From the NCBI RefSeq assembly GCF_000709085.1, contig NZ_JFBD01000052.1, forward strand, positions 1 through 57,874: a stretch of 57,874 nucleotides of DNA, in the 5' to 3' direction. This document shows positions 25,567 to 33,707 of this stretch, one piece after another (within the stretch, counting starts at the first letter, position 1; every line of letters starts with the position of its first letter). A program made the position numbers and the translations under genes. This DNA is from Virgibacillus alimentarius. GTDB taxonomy: Bacteria; Bacillota; Bacilli; Bacillales; Amphibacillaceae. The notes under the pieces were generated by a model. It was not told the origin of the DNA. It searched no databases and worked only from the letters and a program-made list of their open reading frames with translations.

Positions 25567-25606
25567 AGACTGTCTCATAGGAAGATAATCTCCTTAAAGA
25601 CAGTCT
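25567..25606 (-). terminator. Hairpin after the SASP gene
   Basis: AGACTGTCT (25567-25575) and AGACAGTCT (25598-25606) form a 9-bp stem downstream of the SASP stop. The minus-strand tail is TATTAC, only weakly T-rich. Confidence 0.55.
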
Positions 25607-25614
25607 CATTACGG

Positions 25615-25821
25615 CTACGAATTGTTCCTATTGTTCATACTTTCTTCGGCGATTTGGATCATTCGTTTGACCATTTCGCCACCTACCGATCCATTTTCAC
25701 GTGCAGTTGTGTCAGCTCCAAGCTTTACATCAAATTCATTTGCAATTTCTTCTTTCATTGCATTTACTGCATTTTCCGCTTCAGGCACTGACAATGCATT
25801 TTTGCTTCTGTCATCCGCCAT
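25615..25821 (-). CDS. Small acid-soluble spore protein, alpha/beta type
   Basis: A 68-residue spore protein that coats and protects DNA in the dormant spore. The germination-protease site lies in MKEEIANEFDVKLG, and the second conserved block is TTARENGSVGGEMVKRMI. Both are diagnostic for the alpha/beta SASP family. Start chosen at ATG 25821, 8 nt after AAGGAGGG on the minus strand; the longer open frame to 25944 is not part of the family. It is monocistronic, as usual for ssp genes, which are read by forespore RNA polymerase. Confidence 0.95.
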   Translation of the reverse strand: MADDRSKNALSVPEAENAVNAMKEEIANEFDVKLGADTTARENGSVGGEMVKRMIQIAEESMNNRNNS

Positions 25822-26018
25822 CGGTAATCCCTCCTTGGGATCGTTGAACAATTGGATGAACAGGATCACCTGTTCATCCTTTATTTTAAGCAGAAAACAT
25901 TCTTTTATCCGTTCCAAAATATGGGGATATAAAGTAATTTTCAATCAAATTTGAATCTTTACAAAATGAATAGAAATCGCTATGATAGTACCAATTATGG
26001 ACATTGGGAGTGTTTACG

Positions 26019-27191
26019 ATGTGGACATTTGAGCAATCGAAAACGTTAAAACGTTTACCAGAGCAATTTTTTGCAAAACTTGTTCAAAAAGTGCAGCGCC
26101 TGAAGGATGAAGGACATGACGTGATTAATCTTGGGCAAGGAAATCCTGATTTGCCGACGCCGCCTTCAATTGTAAAGGCCTTGCAAAAAGCAGCTGAAGA
26201 TCCGGTCAATCATAAGTATTCACCATTTAGCGGCCATACATATTTTAAAGAAGCAGTAGCAAAATTTTATCAGAGGGAATATGGAGTGGAAGTAGATCCA
26301 AAAAGGGAAGTATCCATCCTTTTTGGAGCAAAAACAGGCTTAGTGGAGATTAGCCAATGCTTATTGAATCCAGGTGATTTGGCATTACTGCCTGATCCGG
26401 GCTATCCGGATTATTTGTCTGGTATGGCGCTTGCCGATGCAAAACAAATATTGATGCCATTGTTAAAAGAGAATCATTTTTTACCTGATTACCATGCTAT
26501 TTCTGAAGAAGACGCAGAAAAGGCCAAACTTCTTTTCTTAAATTATCCAAACAATCCTACGTCAGCAACTGCGACAAAGGAGTTTTTTGATGAAACGGTA
26601 GCTTTTGCAAAAAAACATCATCTATGTGTCGTTCATGATTTTGCCTATGGGGCGCTCGGTTTTGATGGGGAGAAGCCGCGCAGTTTTCTCCAATCAGAAG
26701 GAGCAAAAGAAATTGGAGTCGAAATGTATACGATGTCAAAAACATATAATATGGCAGGATGGCGCGTCGCTTTTGCAGTAGGCAATCCATCTGTAATCGA
26801 AAGCATTGATTTAATCCAGGATCACTTGTATGTAAGTTTATTCGGCGCCATTCAGTATGCGGCGGCCCAGGCACTTCTTGGAGATCAGACTGCTGTAAGA
26901 GAACTGGTTCAAACTTATGAGCGCCGGCGCAATCGTTTTATCAAAGCAGTGAAGGAAATTGGCTGGAAAGTGGATATGCCAAAGGGGACATTCTTTGCCT
27001 GGCTTCCGGTTCCAAGTGGGTATACTTCACAGGAATTTGCTGATTTACTGCTTGAGAAAGCCCATGTTGCTGTGGCTCCTGGAAATGGATTCGGATGTAC
27101 AGGTGAGGGATATGTACGGGTTGGACTGCTTGATTCAGAAGAAAGATTAGAGGTAGCTGCCAAACGCATAGGAGAATTAGGTTTGTTTTAG
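26019..27191 (+). CDS. mtnE: PLP-dependent aminotransferase, MtnE-like
   Basis: A class I aminotransferase of 390 residues. It closely resembles B. subtilis MtnE (YkrV), which aminates 4-methylthio-2-oxobutyrate at the end of the methionine salvage pathway: VINLGQGNPDLPTPPSIV, LNYPNNPTSATAT, VVHDFAYGALGFDG, the PLP lysine in MSKTYNMAGWR, and FAWLPVPSGYTSQEF agree. Start chosen at ATG 26019, 8 nt after TGGGAG. The other mtn genes are not nearby and no S-box riboswitch is visible in the short leader, so regulation may differ from B. subtilis. Confidence 0.85.
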   Translation: MWTFEQSKTLKRLPEQFFAKLVQKVQRLKDEGHDVINLGQGNPDLPTPPSIVKALQKAAEDPVNHKYSPFSGHTYFKEAVAKFYQREYGVEVDPKREVSILFGAKTGLVEISQCLLNPGDLALLPDPGYPDYLSGMALADAKQILMPLLKENHFLPDYHAISEEDAEKAKLLFLNYPNNPTSATATKEFFDETVAFAKKHHLCVVHDFAYGALGFDGEKPRSFLQSEGAKEIGVEMYTMSKTYNMAGWRVAFAVGNPSVIESIDLIQDHLYVSLFGAIQYAAAQALLGDQTAVRELVQTYERRRNRFIKAVKEIGWKVDMPKGTFFAWLPVPSGYTSQEFADLLLEKAHVAVAPGNGFGCTGEGYVRVGLLDSEERLEVAAKRIGELGLF

Positions 27192-27198
27192 GAAATAA

Positions 27199-27222
27199 AG
27201 GACTTGCGTTAAAGCAAGTCCT
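27199..27222 (-). terminator. Terminator between mtnE and the small Lys-rich ORF
   Basis: AGGACTTGC (27199-27207) and GCAAGTCCT (27214-27222) form a perfect 9-bp stem with a 6-nt loop. The minus-strand tail is TTATTTCC, so it mainly serves the small minus-strand ORF, and perhaps mtnE. Confidence 0.7.
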
Positions 27223-27230
27223 CCCTGAAT

Positions 27231-27338
27231 TTAAGTCGAAGGTCGATTTGATTTGCTGTATTTCTTCTCATCTTTTGTTTTCATTGCATTTAACTCTTCT
27301 TTGCTTTTGTTTTTTGTTTTCGTTTTATCTTTTGCCAA
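27231..27338 (-). CDS. 35-residue Lys-rich small protein (unrecognised)
   Basis: A short frame starting with TTG 27338, 8 nt after a strong GGAGG on the minus strand, and ending with TAA directly before a terminator. The peptide begins MAKDKTKTKNKSKEELNAM and is about one third lysine, with no hydrophobic segment. Composition and size resemble the minor small acid-soluble spore proteins, and a SASP gene lies 1.4 kb away, but I do not recognise the family. Support comes from the ribosome binding site, the tight terminator and the unbroken, strongly biased composition. Confidence 0.5.
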   Translation of the reverse strand: MAKDKTKTKNKSKEELNAMKTKDEKKYSKSNRPST

Positions 27339-27406
27339 TGAAAATGCCTCCTTTATATTTAGTATGGTACACTTCATAAAAAATAATAGGTTAAAAAATT
27401 TTTCCC

Positions 27407-27434
27407 TTGTTTAATCTTGCAATCCATGTATAAT
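27407..27434 (+). promoter_or_regulatory. Promoter of the thiamin salvage operon
   Basis: TTGTTT (27407-27412), 16 bp, TATAAT (27429-27434). Transcription would start near 27441, about 35 nt before the TPP riboswitch. Confidence 0.5.
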
Positions 27435-27474
27435 TGTTAATGAATTCAAAATAAAATAATCGATTTAAAATGAT

Positions 27475-27566
27475 CACCTCTAGGGGAGCTTTATGAAGCT
27501 GAGAAAGACGCAAACAGTCTTGACCCTTGAACTTGAACTAGTTAGTACTAGCGGAAGGAAGCGGTG
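27475..27566 (+). ncRNA. TPP riboswitch (THI element)
   Basis: The conserved core is recognisable: AGGGGAGC (27482-27489), GCTGAGA (27498-27504), GACCCTTGAACTTGAACTAG (27522-27541), GTTAGTACTAGCGGAAGGAAG (27541-27561, partly shown). P1 closes by CACC (27475-27478) with GGTG (27563-27566). The genes behind it encode a thiamin-precursor deformylase and the ThiXYZ uptake system, as in other Bacillaceae. A terminator hairpin follows at 27627-27658. Confidence 0.92.
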
Positions 27567-27626
27567 TGGTATTTTGTATATTTTTGTATTGGCAACAATA
27601 CAGATATTTGACGTACGATACATGCT

Positions 27627-27658
27627 AAAGCCACTTTCTTCGTGAAAGGGCTTTTTTT
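27627..27658 (+). terminator. Riboswitch-controlled terminator
   Basis: AAAGCCACTTTC (27627-27638) pairs with GAAAGGGCTTT (27644-27654) around a TTCGT loop and runs into seven T residues. It ends 22 nt before the YlmB start codon and is the expression platform of the TPP riboswitch: TPP binding should favour termination. Confidence 0.88.
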
Positions 27659-27680
27659 AATGGAAATGGAGGATTATCAA

Positions 27681-29012
27681 ATGGAAAAAGATATCCAATC
27701 GATTATGAAGCAGGTAGATGAGAGGCAAGAAGAACTGCTTGATTTATTAAAAACATTAATTCGTTTTAGGACACCTGCACCACCAGCACGAAACACGGAA
27801 GAGGTACAAGCATATATTGCATCATTTTTAAAAAACAAAGGTTTTGATATTGACACGTGGGATGTATATCCGAATGACCCGAATGTTGTCGGAGTATTAA
27901 AAGGAAAAGAATCGGATGCTTATCAGAGCCTAATGATTAATGGTCATGTTGATGTTGCAGAAATTGGAGAGGATGAACAATGGGAAGTTGATCCGTTTAT
28001 CCCGGTTGTGAGAGATGACGTGATCATTGGACGCGGAGCAGCAGATATGAAAGGTGGGCTTGCTGGAGCTTTATTTGCGATTCAACTGCTTTTTGAAGCC
28101 GGCGTTGAACTGCCGGGAGATCTGACTTTTCAATCGGTAATCGGTGAAGAAGTTGGAGAAGCAGGTACACTGGAATGCTGCAAGCGGGGTTATGAGGCGG
28201 ACTTTGCCGTTGTTGTGGATACGAGTGATTTAGAGATTCATGGTCAAGGCGGTGTGATAACAGGGTGGATTACGATTAAAAGTGAGAATACGTATCATGA
28301 TGCGACCAGAAGAAATATGGTCCATGCAGGTGGAAATTTATTCGCAGCAAGTGCCATTAATAAAATGGTGAAAATTTTAAATGGTCTGGAGGACCTGGAG
28401 CGCCACTGGGCTGTGACGAAAAGTTACCCTGGTTATCCGCCTGGAACAAATACGATTAATCCCGCTGTAATTGAAGGGGGGCGACACGCAGCATTTATTG
28501 CAGATGAATGCCGCCTATGGATTACAGTTCATTATTATCCAAATGAAACACATGAAACGGTGGCTAAAGAAGTAGAAGAGCACATCCTAAACGTCGCTGC
28601 AGCAGACCCATGGCTAAAGGAAAATCCCCCTCTTTTTACATGGGGAGGAACGTCTATGATTGAAGATCGCGGCGAAATTTTCCCTTCTTTGGAAGTGGAT
28701 GAGAATCACGAAGCAGTGAACCTTTTGGCAAATTCACATCAACATGTTACAGGTGCAGAAGTCATTAAAGGTGTTTCTCAATCTGTAACAGATGGTGGCT
28801 GGCTTGGAGATGCAGGTATTCCAACAGCTATTTATGGTCCTGGTGATACATTCAATGCACATAGTGTTAATGAACAGCTTTCCATTTCACAATTGATAGA
28901 CTACACAAAAATAATGATTAAATTTATTTATGAATGGACACATACAGCTAAAACAAAACAAGGAGTGTCAGCCAACCATGATCCATCAGCAGAAAATGCA
29001 AGCTCGATGTAA
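27681..29012 (+). CDS. ylmB: Formylaminopyrimidine deformylase (YlmB-like, M20 family)
   Basis: A 443-residue M20/ArgE-type metallohydrolase. Metal and catalytic residues are visible in LMINGHVDVAE, GRGAADMKGGLA and IGEEVGEAGT, and a dimerisation domain lies in the middle. B. subtilis YlmB removes the formyl group from N-formyl-4-amino-5-aminomethyl-2-methylpyrimidine, a breakdown product of thiamin, allowing its reuse. The TPP riboswitch and the ThiZXY genes that follow give strong context for the same role. Start chosen at ATG 27681, 8 nt after GGAGG; two nearer upstream ATG codons lie in the terminator/SD region. Confidence 0.88.
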   Translation: MEKDIQSIMKQVDERQEELLDLLKTLIRFRTPAPPARNTEEVQAYIASFLKNKGFDIDTWDVYPNDPNVVGVLKGKESDAYQSLMINGHVDVAEIGEDEQWEVDPFIPVVRDDVIIGRGAADMKGGLAGALFAIQLLFEAGVELPGDLTFQSVIGEEVGEAGTLECCKRGYEADFAVVVDTSDLEIHGQGGVITGWITIKSENTYHDATRRNMVHAGGNLFAASAINKMVKILNGLEDLERHWAVTKSYPGYPPGTNTINPAVIEGGRHAAFIADECRLWITVHYYPNETHETVAKEVEEHILNVAAADPWLKENPPLFTWGGTSMIEDRGEIFPSLEVDENHEAVNLLANSHQHVTGAEVIKGVSQSVTDGGWLGDAGIPTAIYGPGDTFNAHSVNEQLSISQLIDYTKIMIKFIYEWTHTAKTKQGVSANHDPSAENASSM

Positions 29013-29042
29013 AAATAGCCTTCAGAATGTGAGGGAAATCAG

Positions 29043-29813
29043 ATGAGCAAAGCCGTACTCGAATTTAAAGATGTGTCTTTTCAATATCAGGAAGCGGACA
29101 AGTCAGTAGATCTGCTTGATTCACTTCACTTCCGGGTTTTTGACGGGGAGTTTATCAGTATTATTGGTGCGAGTGGTTCAGGTAAATCAACGTTGTTCCG
29201 TCTGATTACTGGCCTAGAGCAGCCTGTGAGTGGATCGATCCATATAAACGGGGAGCAGCGGCCAAATCGACTAGGCAGTGTTGGTTACATGCCCCAGCAA
29301 GATTTACTCATGCCATGGCGCACTATCTATGAGAATGCTGTATTGCCGCTCGAGATAAAAGGTGTTAGCAAGCAGGATGCACATCAGCAGGTTGTGAAAG
29401 GATTGAAAGAATTTGGGCTAAGTGGGTATGAGCAGAACTATCCAAGCGACTTATCCGGTGGAATGAAACAGCGCGTATCTTTTTTAAGAGCTGTCTTAAG
29501 CGGTTCGAATATCTTGCTGCTGGACGAGCCGTTTAGTGCACTGGATGCGATGACAAAACTGTCGATGCAGGAGTGGTTGCTTGCGCAGTGGGAGAAAAGA
29601 GGCCAAACCATTTTATTTATTACCCATGATGTAAATGAGGCATTATTTTTATCTGATCGTATTTTTATTTTAACAGAGAGGCCCGTAAAACAGCTCAAAG
29701 AAGCAGTTGTCCCAATGAATCGCCCACGAACCTTAAGTGGTCTTCATGCTCCGGAAGTAACAAAAATGAAGGAGCAGCTAATTGAACAACTTCGAGAGAG
29801 GATTAGCCTATGA
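29043..29813 (+). CDS. thiZ: ABC transporter ATP-binding protein of thiamin-precursor uptake (ThiZ)
   Basis: A 256-residue ATPase with Walker A GASGSGKST, Q-loop YMPQQDLLMPWRT, signature LSGGMKQR, Walker B ILLLDEPFSALD and the switch histidine in FITHDVNEA. It belongs to the nitrate/sulfonate/taurine-type ATPases that energise ThiXYZ, the importer of formylaminopyrimidine. It starts 31 nt after ylmB and its stop overlaps the permease start (ATGA). Confidence 0.9.
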   Translation: MSKAVLEFKDVSFQYQEADKSVDLLDSLHFRVFDGEFISIIGASGSGKSTLFRLITGLEQPVSGSIHINGEQRPNRLGSVGYMPQQDLLMPWRTIYENAVLPLEIKGVSKQDAHQQVVKGLKEFGLSGYEQNYPSDLSGGMKQRVSFLRAVLSGSNILLLDEPFSALDAMTKLSMQEWLLAQWEKRGQTILFITHDVNEALFLSDRIFILTERPVKQLKEAVVPMNRPRTLSGLHAPEVTKMKEQLIEQLRERISL

Positions 29814-30547
29814 GAAATTATCTCCCCTCGATTTTATTAATTGCTGTTTTCGTCATCGTTTGGGAGGTTGGGGCAAGGATTGTTAATACGGAATTTATTT
29901 TACCAGCTCCTTCAGGAATTGGACTCAAACTTTGGGACTTAAAAGGATTGCTCTTGAAAGAACATCTCACGTCCACATTACTGATTATTGTGATTGGGCT
30001 TGCCATTTCCATTGTGCTTGGAATTGCTCTAGCGATTACGATGACGCAAAGCAGCGTAATGGAAAAAACATTTTATCCGATTATTATTACATCACAAACA
30101 ATTCCAATCATCGCACTTGCTCCAATTTTTGTACTGTGGTTCGGGTATTCGATATGGAGTAAAGTCGTTGTGACAATTTTAATCACATTTTTTCCGATAA
30201 CGGTTAGCACATACGACGGGCTGCGTTCCAGCAGTAAAGAGCTAAAGGAATTGCTGTTAACCATGGGGGCAAGCAAAAAGGATATATTTTTCAAATTAGA
30301 TGTTCCTTCTGCTATCCCTTACTTTTTTTCTGGCATGAAAGTGGCTGTACCGCTCAGTGTAATCGGCGCTGCTATTGGTGAATGGCTGGGCGCCCAAGAA
30401 GGACTTGGCTACTTCAGCAGAAGAATGATGACGCAGTTTGACGGTGCGGGTGTGTTTGCACCGATTGTCATCCTATCATTATTAGGAATTATTTTCTTTT
30501 TAATTGTAATTATGTTCGAAAAAAAGGCATTAAAATGGAGGAAATAA
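29810..30547 (+). CDS. thiX: ABC transporter permease of thiamin-precursor uptake (ThiX)
   Basis: A 245-residue inner-membrane protein with about six spans. The EAA loop, which contacts the ATPase, is visible as ELLLTMGASKKDIFFKLDVP. It is related to the SsuC/TauC family of permeases. Translation is coupled to thiZ by a 4-nt overlap, and the substrate-binding protein gene follows directly. Together with ThiY and ThiZ it should import a pyrimidine precursor of thiamin. Confidence 0.9.
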   Translation: MRNYLPSILLIAVFVIVWEVGARIVNTEFILPAPSGIGLKLWDLKGLLLKEHLTSTLLIIVIGLAISIVLGIALAITMTQSSVMEKTFYPIIITSQTIPIIALAPIFVLWFGYSIWSKVVVTILITFFPITVSTYDGLRSSSKELKELLLTMGASKKDIFFKLDVPSAIPYFFSGMKVAVPLSVIGAAIGEWLGAQEGLGYFSRRMMTQFDGAGVFAPIVILSLLGIIFFLIVIMFEKKALKWRK

Positions 30548-30549
30548 CA

Positions 30550-31539
30550 TTGAAAAAAGCATTGGTATTATTTATAGCTATAGCTCTAGGAGCTACTCTT
30601 ACGGCATGTGGGGATAAAGAAGCAACAGGAAAAGCAGATGAATTAAAGGAACTGGACGTTATGCTTGATTGGTATCCGAATGCTGTACATAGCTTTTTAT
30701 ATGTAGCAAAAGAAAAAGGATATTTTGAAGAAGAAGGGCTCGACGTATCGATTCAATTTCCGGCAAATCCGACAGACCCGCTCAATTTAGCGGCTTCCGG
30801 AAAAATAGATATCGGATTTTATTATCAGCCGGATGTCATTATGGCTAGAGCAAATGAAGACATCCCAGTAAAGTCAACAGGTGTTGTTGTTCGTTCACCA
30901 CTAAATCATCTTGTGTTTAAAGAAGATAGTCCTGTACAAACACCGAAAGATTTTGAAGGCAAAAAAGTCGGCTACCCAGGTATTCCTTTAAATGAAGCTA
31001 TCTTAAAAACAATGGTGAAAAGTGACGGCGGGGACCCAGAAGCAGTTGAAATGGTCAATGTGGAATTTGAATTAGGATCTTCACTTATTGCTGACAAAGT
31101 AGACGGTGTGATCGGAGCTTATATTAATCACGAAGTTCCGGTGCTTGAAAGTAAAGGGCATGGGATCGCATATAATAATCCTGTTGATTATGGTGTCCCA
31201 AGTTACTATGAACTAGTAGGTGTAACAAGTGACCAAACATGGGAAGACGAGCAAAAAAAGATTGAAGCATTTTGGCGTGCAGCAGAAAAAGGATATGATT
31301 TTATGGAAAAAAAGCCAGACGAAGCGTTGGATATTCTGTTAGATAATCAGGACGAGGCTAATTTCCCGCTGGATGAGGAAGTGGAGACAAAAAGCATGGA
31401 AATTTTACTGCCAAAAATGGAATCTGAACATGGTTTTGGAAGCCAAAGTGAAGATGCATGGCAAGAGACAGCTGATTGGCTGAAGGAAACAGGATTAATT
31501 GAAGAAATACCAGAGATGGAAGATTTGTTTGTAGAATAG
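30550..31539 (+). CDS. thiY: Thiamin-precursor-binding lipoprotein (ThiY)
   Basis: A 329-residue secreted lipoprotein of the NMT1/ThiY family. A signal peptide of about 20 residues ends in the lipobox LTAC, with the lipid-modified Cys near residue 21. The mature part starts with LDVMLDWYPNAVHSFLYVA, a typical HMP/formylaminopyrimidine-binding fold. Start chosen at TTG 30550, 8 nt after GGAGG that lies inside the thiX end; it overlaps no stop. It delivers substrate to ThiX. No terminator was found before the bioY promoter. Confidence 0.9.
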   Translation: MKKALVLFIAIALGATLTACGDKEATGKADELKELDVMLDWYPNAVHSFLYVAKEKGYFEEEGLDVSIQFPANPTDPLNLAASGKIDIGFYYQPDVIMARANEDIPVKSTGVVVRSPLNHLVFKEDSPVQTPKDFEGKKVGYPGIPLNEAILKTMVKSDGGDPEAVEMVNVEFELGSSLIADKVDGVIGAYINHEVPVLESKGHGIAYNNPVDYGVPSYYELVGVTSDQTWEDEQKKIEAFWRAAEKGYDFMEKKPDEALDILLDNQDEANFPLDEEVETKSMEILLPKMESEHGFGSQSEDAWQETADWLKETGLIEEIPEMEDLFVE

Positions 31540-31578
31540 CGAAGCTTTAAATCTATCGTAAACGAAATAAAATGAATG

Positions 31579-31637
31579 TTGACAATCAGCCTCTATACTG
31601 TATATTATTCTAGTAATAGAATGATAGAGAATAGAGG
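31579..31637 (+). promoter_or_regulatory. bioY promoter with nested inverted repeats
   Basis: TTGACA (31579-31584), 16 bp, TATATT (31601-31606). Directly after the -10 box is the dyad ATTCTA-GTAA-TAGAAT (31607-31622). An outer pair CCTCTAT (31590-31596)/ATAGAGG (31631-31637) encloses it. No BirA-type box could be read, so the regulator is uncertain. Confidence 0.6.
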
Positions 31638-31643
31638 TTTTTT

Positions 31644-32222
31644 ATGATGAAGTTACGTGATATGATGTACATTTCTTTATTTGCAGCAATTGTTGGTGTA
31701 TTAGGTTTCTTCCCTCCAATACCACTTCCGTTCAGTCCCGTACCGATTACCGCTCAAACACTTGGAGTGATGCTAGCCGGAGGGATTTTAGGAGCACGTC
31801 GGGGCGGTCTAAGTTTACTCTTATTTATCATCCTTGTTGCCATTGGTACGCCACTTTTATCAGGTGGAAGGGGCGGATTAGGTCCATTGCTTGGCCCTGG
31901 CGGAGGATATATTATTAGTTGGCCTATAGCTGCATGGACAATCGGTTATCTTGTAGAAAAAAGTTGGAATAAATTATCATTATGGAAGATACTCTTGTAC
32001 AATGTACTAGGTGGAATTTTATTAATCTATGCTGGTGGCGTTACTTATTTATCCATTGCAGGAAATCTCCCGTGGCTGCCAACAGCTATCAGCGCACTTG
32101 CATTTTTGCCTGGTGACTTAACGAAAGCTGTAGTTTCCAGCTATATTACATGGAAAATCAGCAAAGCATACCCGCTGATAACTCCAAAAAAGCACCAACA
32201 ACCAATAAAAAGGGTGGGATAA
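31644..32222 (+). CDS. bioY: Biotin transporter BioY
   Basis: A 192-residue membrane protein, the substrate-binding (S) component of ECF-type biotin uptake. Six spans are seen; family motifs are FSPVPITAQTLGVMLAGGILG and GPGGGYIISWPIAAW. The energising ECF genes are not in the window, as usual for BioY. Start is ATG 31644 or ATG 31647, after AGAGG. It is followed directly (1 nt) by an acyl-CoA ligase gene and then a thiolase gene, the order known from the B. subtilis yhfUTS region. Confidence 0.92.
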   Translation: MMKLRDMMYISLFAAIVGVLGFFPPIPLPFSPVPITAQTLGVMLAGGILGARRGGLSLLLFIILVAIGTPLLSGGRGGLGPLLGPGGGYIISWPIAAWTIGYLVEKSWNKLSLWKILLYNVLGGILLIYAGGVTYLSIAGNLPWLPTAISALAFLPGDLTKAVVSSYITWKISKAYPLITPKKHQQPIKRVG

Positions 32223-33707
32223 ATGGGAATTGGGAAACAGATTGAACAGATCGCACAAGAGCATCCAGACAAAGCAGCGCTTATATTCAAAAATAACTTT
32301 ATAACGTATGATGCATTTTATCAATCCATATGCCATATACAAAAACACCTATTATATATTGGTGATACGAAAAGGCCTCAAAAAGTTGCCGTTCTTATCG
32401 GAAACGAGCCGGCATTTCTTGAAGTATTCTTTGCGGTAGTGACACTTGGATGGACCGCAATTCCTTTTGATCCAAAATGGAGTGAAAGGGAAGCAGCACA
32501 GGTAATGAGCAAAGCAGAAGCTGATATCTATTTAAAAAGTAAACAATTTACGGAATATGCTCCGTACATGGTTGACGCAGCTTATGATATCGAAGAAATA
32601 AAAGCCACTCCTATCATTGGCGATTCGCTGCCTCCATGGAATGTACATACTTCTGAACATTTTTATCTTGGATTTACATCTGGTTCAACAGGATCTCCAA
32701 AAGGATTTATTAGAAACCATACGTCTTGGTTAGAAAGCTTTAAAGCAGGTGAGGAAGCATTTCAATATGGAAGGGATGATGTCATTATGGCACCCGGGCC
32801 GTTATGTCATTCCTTATCCTTATTTGGAGCGATCCATGCACTCCATATGGGTGCCACTTTTCATTTGACAACAACTTTTTCTGCATCAAGCATTCTCAGT
32901 CATTTAAGAAAAGGATGTACAAGTGTCTTATACGCAGTTCCTACAATGCTACAAAGCCTTATGCAACATCTAACAAAACCGATCAAAAGAAAAATCACCT
33001 TTCTTTCTTCAGGCGCAAAACTGGATTCCAGATTGAGACATAAACTAGGAAACGCATTTCCAGAAAGTATTATTTATGAATATTACGGTGCTTCTGAATT
33101 AAGCTATGTTTCTTTTTCTTCGGAAGAGCTATCTTCCAAATACCCGGGTAGCGTAGGAAAGCCCTTTCCAGGAGTACAAATAACGGTACGAAATAGCAAC
33201 GGGGAACCAGTACCAAACGGAAATATTGGAAAAATATATATCGAAAGTGATTTTTTATTTGATGGGTATGTCCATGAACCAGAAGAAACGAAAAAAGTAT
33301 TAACCGATTTTGGTGCGAATATTGAAGATCTTGGATGGATGAATGATGAAGGTGTTCTTACGATCGTTGGCAGAGAAAAGAACATGATGATCAGTGGAGG
33401 GCTGAATGTTTTTCCTGAAGAAATAGAAAAAGTAATGAAAGAAAAGGATACAGTAAAAGAAGCAATTGTAATCGGAATACAGGATGAATACTGGGGGCAA
33501 AAGGTGATAGCTTTGATTCAATGGAAAGGGAAAGCATATCCGGATTCTCTCCATTTGCATTGCAAACAGCGATTAGCTTCTTATAAAGTACCAAAAGCTT
33601 TTTATGAAATAGAAGCGTTTCCTTATACATCCACTGGTAAAATTGCACGGAAGGAAATTGAAATGAAATGGCGTGATTTGATAAATGAATACACCTGTAA
33701 TTGTTAA
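32223..33707 (+). CDS. yhfT: Acyl-CoA ligase, YhfT-like (AMP-binding)
   Basis: A 494-residue adenylate-forming enzyme that activates a carboxylic acid as its CoA thioester. The phosphate-binding motif is GFTSGSTGSPKGF, followed by YEYYGASELSYVS, DLGWMNDEGVLTIVGREKN and the C-terminal Lys in TSTGKIARKEI. It is shorter than long-chain acyl-CoA synthetases (about 560). The gene follows the bioY stop directly and overlaps the thiolase gene by 23 nt. In B. subtilis the same trio exists (yhfU, yhfT, yhfS); a link to biotin or its pimelate precursor is suggested by context only. Confidence 0.87.
   Translation: MGIGKQIEQIAQEHPDKAALIFKNNFITYDAFYQSICHIQKHLLYIGDTKRPQKVAVLIGNEPAFLEVFFAVVTLGWTAIPFDPKWSEREAAQVMSKAEADIYLKSKQFTEYAPYMVDAAYDIEEIKATPIIGDSLPPWNVHTSEHFYLGFTSGSTGSPKGFIRNHTSWLESFKAGEEAFQYGRDDVIMAPGPLCHSLSLFGAIHALHMGATFHLTTTFSASSILSHLRKGCTSVLYAVPTMLQSLMQHLTKPIKRKITFLSSGAKLDSRLRHKLGNAFPESIIYEYYGASELSYVSFSSEELSSKYPGSVGKPFPGVQITVRNSNGEPVPNGNIGKIYIESDFLFDGYVHEPEETKKVLTDFGANIEDLGWMNDEGVLTIVGREKNMMISGGLNVFPEEIEKVMKEKDTVKEAIVIGIQDEYWGQKVIALIQWKGKAYPDSLHLHCKQRLASYKVPKAFYEIEAFPYTSTGKIARKEIEMKWRDLINEYTCNC

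Noticed and set aside
25945-26018. S-box (SAM) riboswitch before mtnE
   Set aside because: The interval is too short and has none of the conserved S-box sequence.
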